Below, piece by piece: positions 61,441 through 64,000 of a stretch of DNA of 64,000 bases. This DNA comes from Taxillus chinensis (lineage: Eukaryota; Streptophyta; Magnoliopsida; Santalales; Loranthaceae): assembly GCA_023512835.1 (NCBI GenBank), contig CM042092.1, positions 24,997,543 through 25,061,542 of the forward strand. Reading direction: 5' to 3'. Every line of letters begins with the position of its first letter. The first letter of the stretch is position 1. A program made the translations under genes and the position numbers. The notes beneath the pieces were generated by a model. That model was not told the DNA's origin, made no database searches, and saw only the letters and a list, made by a program, of their open reading frames with translations.

Positions 61441-62545
61441 AACCTATCTCATCTCCCTTCACGCCGCCCTCCCTCCCCCATTCCTACCGCTCCCCTCTCC
61501 CATCCCCGCCGCCCTCCCTCCCCCATTCCTACCATTCCCCTCTCCCATCCCCACCGCCCTCCCTCCCCCATTCCTACCATTCCCCTCTCCCATCCCCCCT
61601 CCCCTCCCTCATCCCTATGCCCCCCCCTCGGTTCGCTCCCCTCCCCCATCCTCGCCGCCCCTATGTGCTCCCAAACCCCATCTCCCCGCCCCCCCTCCTC
61701 GACGCCGCCCCCCGTGTGCTCCCAAACCCCATCTCCCGATGCCGCCCACCCCCTCCGCCATTCTCGATTCTCCCCGTGTGCTCCCAACCGCCGCCCCCAT
61801 GTGCTCCCGACCCCACCCCGCTCCCAACGCTGCACCACCCCCTCCCGTCATCCTCAACGCTCCCCGCCTTCTGTTCTCCCCCGGTGTGCCGCCGCCCCCC
61901 CATGTGCTCCCGGACCCCATCTCCCAACGCCGCCCACCCCCTCCCCGGCTCCGCACCCCCTCCACCATCCTCAACGCTCCCCTATGTGCTCCCGATGCCG
62001 CCCACCCTCCCTCATCCCCATGCCCCCCCCCCCTCTCTGCGCTCTCCTCCCCCACCCTCGACGCCGCCCCCATGTGCTCCCAAACCCCATCTCCCAATGC
62101 CGCCCACTCCCTCCGCCATCCTCGACGCTCCCTTGTGTGCTCCTAGACCCCATCTCCCGACACCGCCCACCCCCTCCGCCATCCTCGACGCTCCCCCCGT
62201 GTGCTCCCGATGCCGCCCACCCCTCCCCCCATCCCCATGCCCCCCCCCTCACGCCGCGCTCCCCTCCCCCATCCTCGACACCGCCCCCATGTGCTCCCAA
62301 ATCCCATCTCCCGATACCGCCCACTCCTTCGCCATCCTCGACGCTCCCCCCCGTCCCCTCCGCCATCCTCGACACTCCCTTGTGTGCTCCCGGACCCCAT
62401 CTCCCGACACCGCCCACCCCCTCCGCCATCCTTGACACTCCCCTATGTGCTCCCGATGCCACCCACCCCTCCCCCATCCCCGACTTGGCCTGCCCCCTAC
62501 CCCCCCTATGCTCCCCAATCCCCCCCGTGCACACCTTCCTCATTG
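61441..62545. repeat. C-rich, strand-asymmetric minisatellite, about 1.1 kb
   Basis: Abruptly GC-rich, with C in great excess over G on the plus strand. Recurring segments include ccatcctcgacgctccc, tatgtgctcccgatgccgcccacc and gtgctcccaaaccccatctcccgatgccgcc, arranged in variable order with units of roughly 35-75 bp. The left 180 bp use a simpler unit ending ccctccctcccccattccta. Proline-rich open frames on both strands arise from composition. The G-rich minus strand has many GGG runs with G-quadruplex potential. Confidence 0.9.
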
Positions 62546-62668
62546 ATGCAGGATGAAAAGAAGAGGATAATATTATCGATTTAATTTTTTAAAAATTGCT
62601 TCTAAAAAATAACTTCTAAAAGCAATCCTTAAATTACTTCTACTTATAGGAAAAAAAAATTATAAGAC

Positions 62669-62800
62669 CTTTGCAATGAGAAGATAATGTCACCTAGGCA
62701 GTTGTTATAAGGTATGAAAGTGTAACTATAATTGTATTAGCATATGTATTGTTGCCTGTGTAAGTGAACATTCAAGGAGGAAAAAGAGGAGTTTCTTTTA
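62669..62800. repeat. Direct repeat, right copy (partner 61051-61189)
   Basis: This copy runs from ctttgcaatgagaagataat to gagtttctttta and differs from the left copy by a few substitutions and small gaps. It marks the right side of the duplication around the C-rich minisatellite. Confidence 0.85.
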
Positions 62801-63586
62801 GGGTAACTATCTCCATCTTCCCTCGAATCAAGATTATCCTAACATAGTGCATTAAATCATGGAAATAGTTGGCTTTATTAAAATTGATTTTATGTTATTG
62901 TGGAGGATGGACTGAACACAAATCCATGTTACGTTCCTTTATTAGTCTTTAATTCGATAGCTAAAGACCACAAACCACGAGAGGAATGGAGGATCCAATT
63001 CAGGGCACATAATCCGAAAAAGCAGATGCAAACAAAAGCATGATCTCAATTCGTTGCTTTACTCGCACTCACAGGTCACACTGCTCACCCACCACAGCCA
63101 GAGGGACTCTGCAGAATGGGCCAATACGTTACTTTACGGCAGTAATTGAATTGACCAGCAGTTATTACTCATTAGACTAAAAAACAATGCTTACAAGGAA
63201 TTACACGTAAGGTAAGGAAACCAAAAGAAGTCTCTGTGCTGCTGCTGATTTTTCTCCTAGTACCTTCCAACTCACACGAGAGTTGAGCTGTCCCGCACCA
63301 AATTTGAGGCCGTTTTTTTTAACGTCAGAAGACGACGACACCTCTCTCTCATTAACAGTTCTTCTCCACGCTGTAATCATGCTATCTCTTCTCGTCCCCA
63401 CCCATCTGCCCAACTATTTACAGAAATATAATAATAATAATAATTAAACAGGCAAATCTTTGTCCTTTCTTAGCCTTTTCTCCCTGCAAAAGAGGGTGGC
63501 TGAGGAGCACCCACCTGAAGCACAACTCCGGCGATGCAGCGCCGCCGGAGCCGGAGGCACACACTACGTCCTACGTGACTAATCCT
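62801..63586. other. Downstream region of the RING-DUF1117 gene
   Basis: No other gene is seen. The part nearest 63586 should contain the 3'UTR of the minus-strand RING-DUF1117 gene. A short (ATA)n/(TAA)n run lies near 63428-63446. Confidence 0.45.
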
Positions 63587-64000
63587 CTATGCCTGCCTCC
63601 TAGACAAGTGCCTGCTGTCGAACCGAGAACCAGACTCCTCCGATGAAACATTAGAGGTACGAAGAGGCCGCCTAAACCGTCCGATAAAAGAGAACACGTG
63701 GCGCAAAACCCTGCCCAGCCCACTATTGCTCCCACCTCTCGATCTGCTCCTACTCGACGCCCACGATATCATCCTCGGAGCACCGCCGCCGTTGAGGTCG
63801 CCGTCCACCTCCGTGTACACCACCGGAAGGTTGCGCTGGTCCCCAGGCCGCCTCCAGCCGGCGAATCTCCCCACGGCAAACCCTCCGCCCGGAAGCCTCC
63901 ATATGGTCAGCCCCACCGTCCCCGCCTCGGCAGCGGTGCTTGACGGAGAAAGCCCGGCTTCCGGAGAGGCGAGGTCCGTGGGAAGCTCGTGCCGACAGAC
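63587..64000 (-). CDS. C-terminal part of a RING-H2 + DUF1117 (RDUF-type) E3 ubiquitin ligase
   Basis: The open minus-strand frame enters from the right edge and ends at TAG (complement of 63587-63589), giving 137 residues. It begins VCRHELPTD, the last cysteine of a RING-H2 finger and its usual tail. DUF1117 follows: TVGLTIWRLPGGGFAVGRF, then LPVVYTEVDGDLN, APRMISWASSRSRSRGG and GRVLRHVFSFIGR. In Arabidopsis this architecture defines RDUF1 and RDUF2, RING ligases reported to act positively in ABA-dependent drought responses. The RING core and N-terminal zinc-finger region would lie beyond position 64000. No frameshift is seen in the visible part. Whether it is RDUF1-like or RDUF2-like cannot be told from this piece. 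Confidence 0.85.
   Translation of the reverse strand, partial: VCRHELPTDLASPEAGLSPSSTAAEAGTVGLTIWRLPGGGFAVGRFAGWRRPGDQRNLPVVYTEVDGDLNGGGAPRMISWASSRSRSRGGSNSGLGRVLRHVFSFIGRFRRPLRTSNVSSEESGSRFDSRHLSRRQA

Noticed and set aside
61617..62556. Long proline-rich open frames on both strands (up to about 300 residues)
   Set aside because: They arise from the C-rich minisatellite, overlap in several frames on both strands, lack any non-repetitive segment and have no splice or start context.

Overview
The window is a repeat-rich stretch of plant nuclear DNA, most likely from a eudicot. All the introns I could resolve are GT-AG, the three genes are typical land-plant proteins, and most of the sequence is nested LTR retrotransposon debris (Ty3/gypsy, a Tat/Ogre-like LTR, copia-like LTRs, TRIMs, solo LTRs) and small DNA transposons. 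I cannot name the species. No rRNA, tRNA gene, CRISPR array or bacterial operon is present.

Genes, all on the minus strand: (1) 25108-32082, a complete nine-coding-exon Pumilio RNA-binding protein of the APUM1/2/3 class (1069 aa), with eight PUM repeats carrying the canonical base-recognition triplets. (2) 44108-54388, a complete eight-coding-exon SDIR1 RING-H2 E3 ubiquitin ligase (275 aa). Its sixth coding intron is about 8.6 kb and holds a whole Ty3/gypsy element, itself broken by a Mutator-like element, plus a separate hAT-like element. A 5'UTR intron and a TATA box are predicted upstream. (3) 63587-64000, the C-terminal part of a RING + DUF1117 (RDUF1/2-type) E3 ligase that runs off the right edge. 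In Arabidopsis, SDIR1 and RDUF1/2 are both positive factors in ABA and drought responses.

Repeat landscape, left to right: 1-1640, unassigned sequence and a TE remnant. 1640-9490, a degenerate Tat/Ogre-like element: non-coding 3' internal part with tandem repeats, polypurine tract, and a 4.85-kb LTR that contains an antisense TRIM-like element. 9826-11624, solo LTR with a perfect 5-bp target duplication. 12065-16011, a related LTR split by another solo LTR (12681-14790). 16080-18520, duplicated LTR pieces and a copia-like LTR tail. 19140-22090, a dead gypsy pol containing a very young 488-bp TRIM (21227-21714). 33112-33650, a Harbinger-type MITE with a GC-rich core. 34846-36693 and 37808-39530, solo LTRs with perfect target duplications. 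39536-42994, more LTR sequence with another LTR nested in it. 56565-59454, a 2.9-kb inverted repeat made of two copia-like LTRs placed tail to tail. 61051-62800, a direct duplication that brackets a 1.1-kb C-rich minisatellite.

The least expected pattern is that several unrelated LTRs each carry a block of a short 'word' repeated in both orientations (CTTCACCCGACC, GGTCGAC, TTCGAA, TGTCGCGACGA, GATTCAAGC, TCGAAGACTC). Two related LTRs (34846-36693 and 41544-42837) have different words at roughly the same place. I know of no described function for this. The other standout is the tail-to-tail LTR palindrome, a candidate long-hairpin source of small RNAs.
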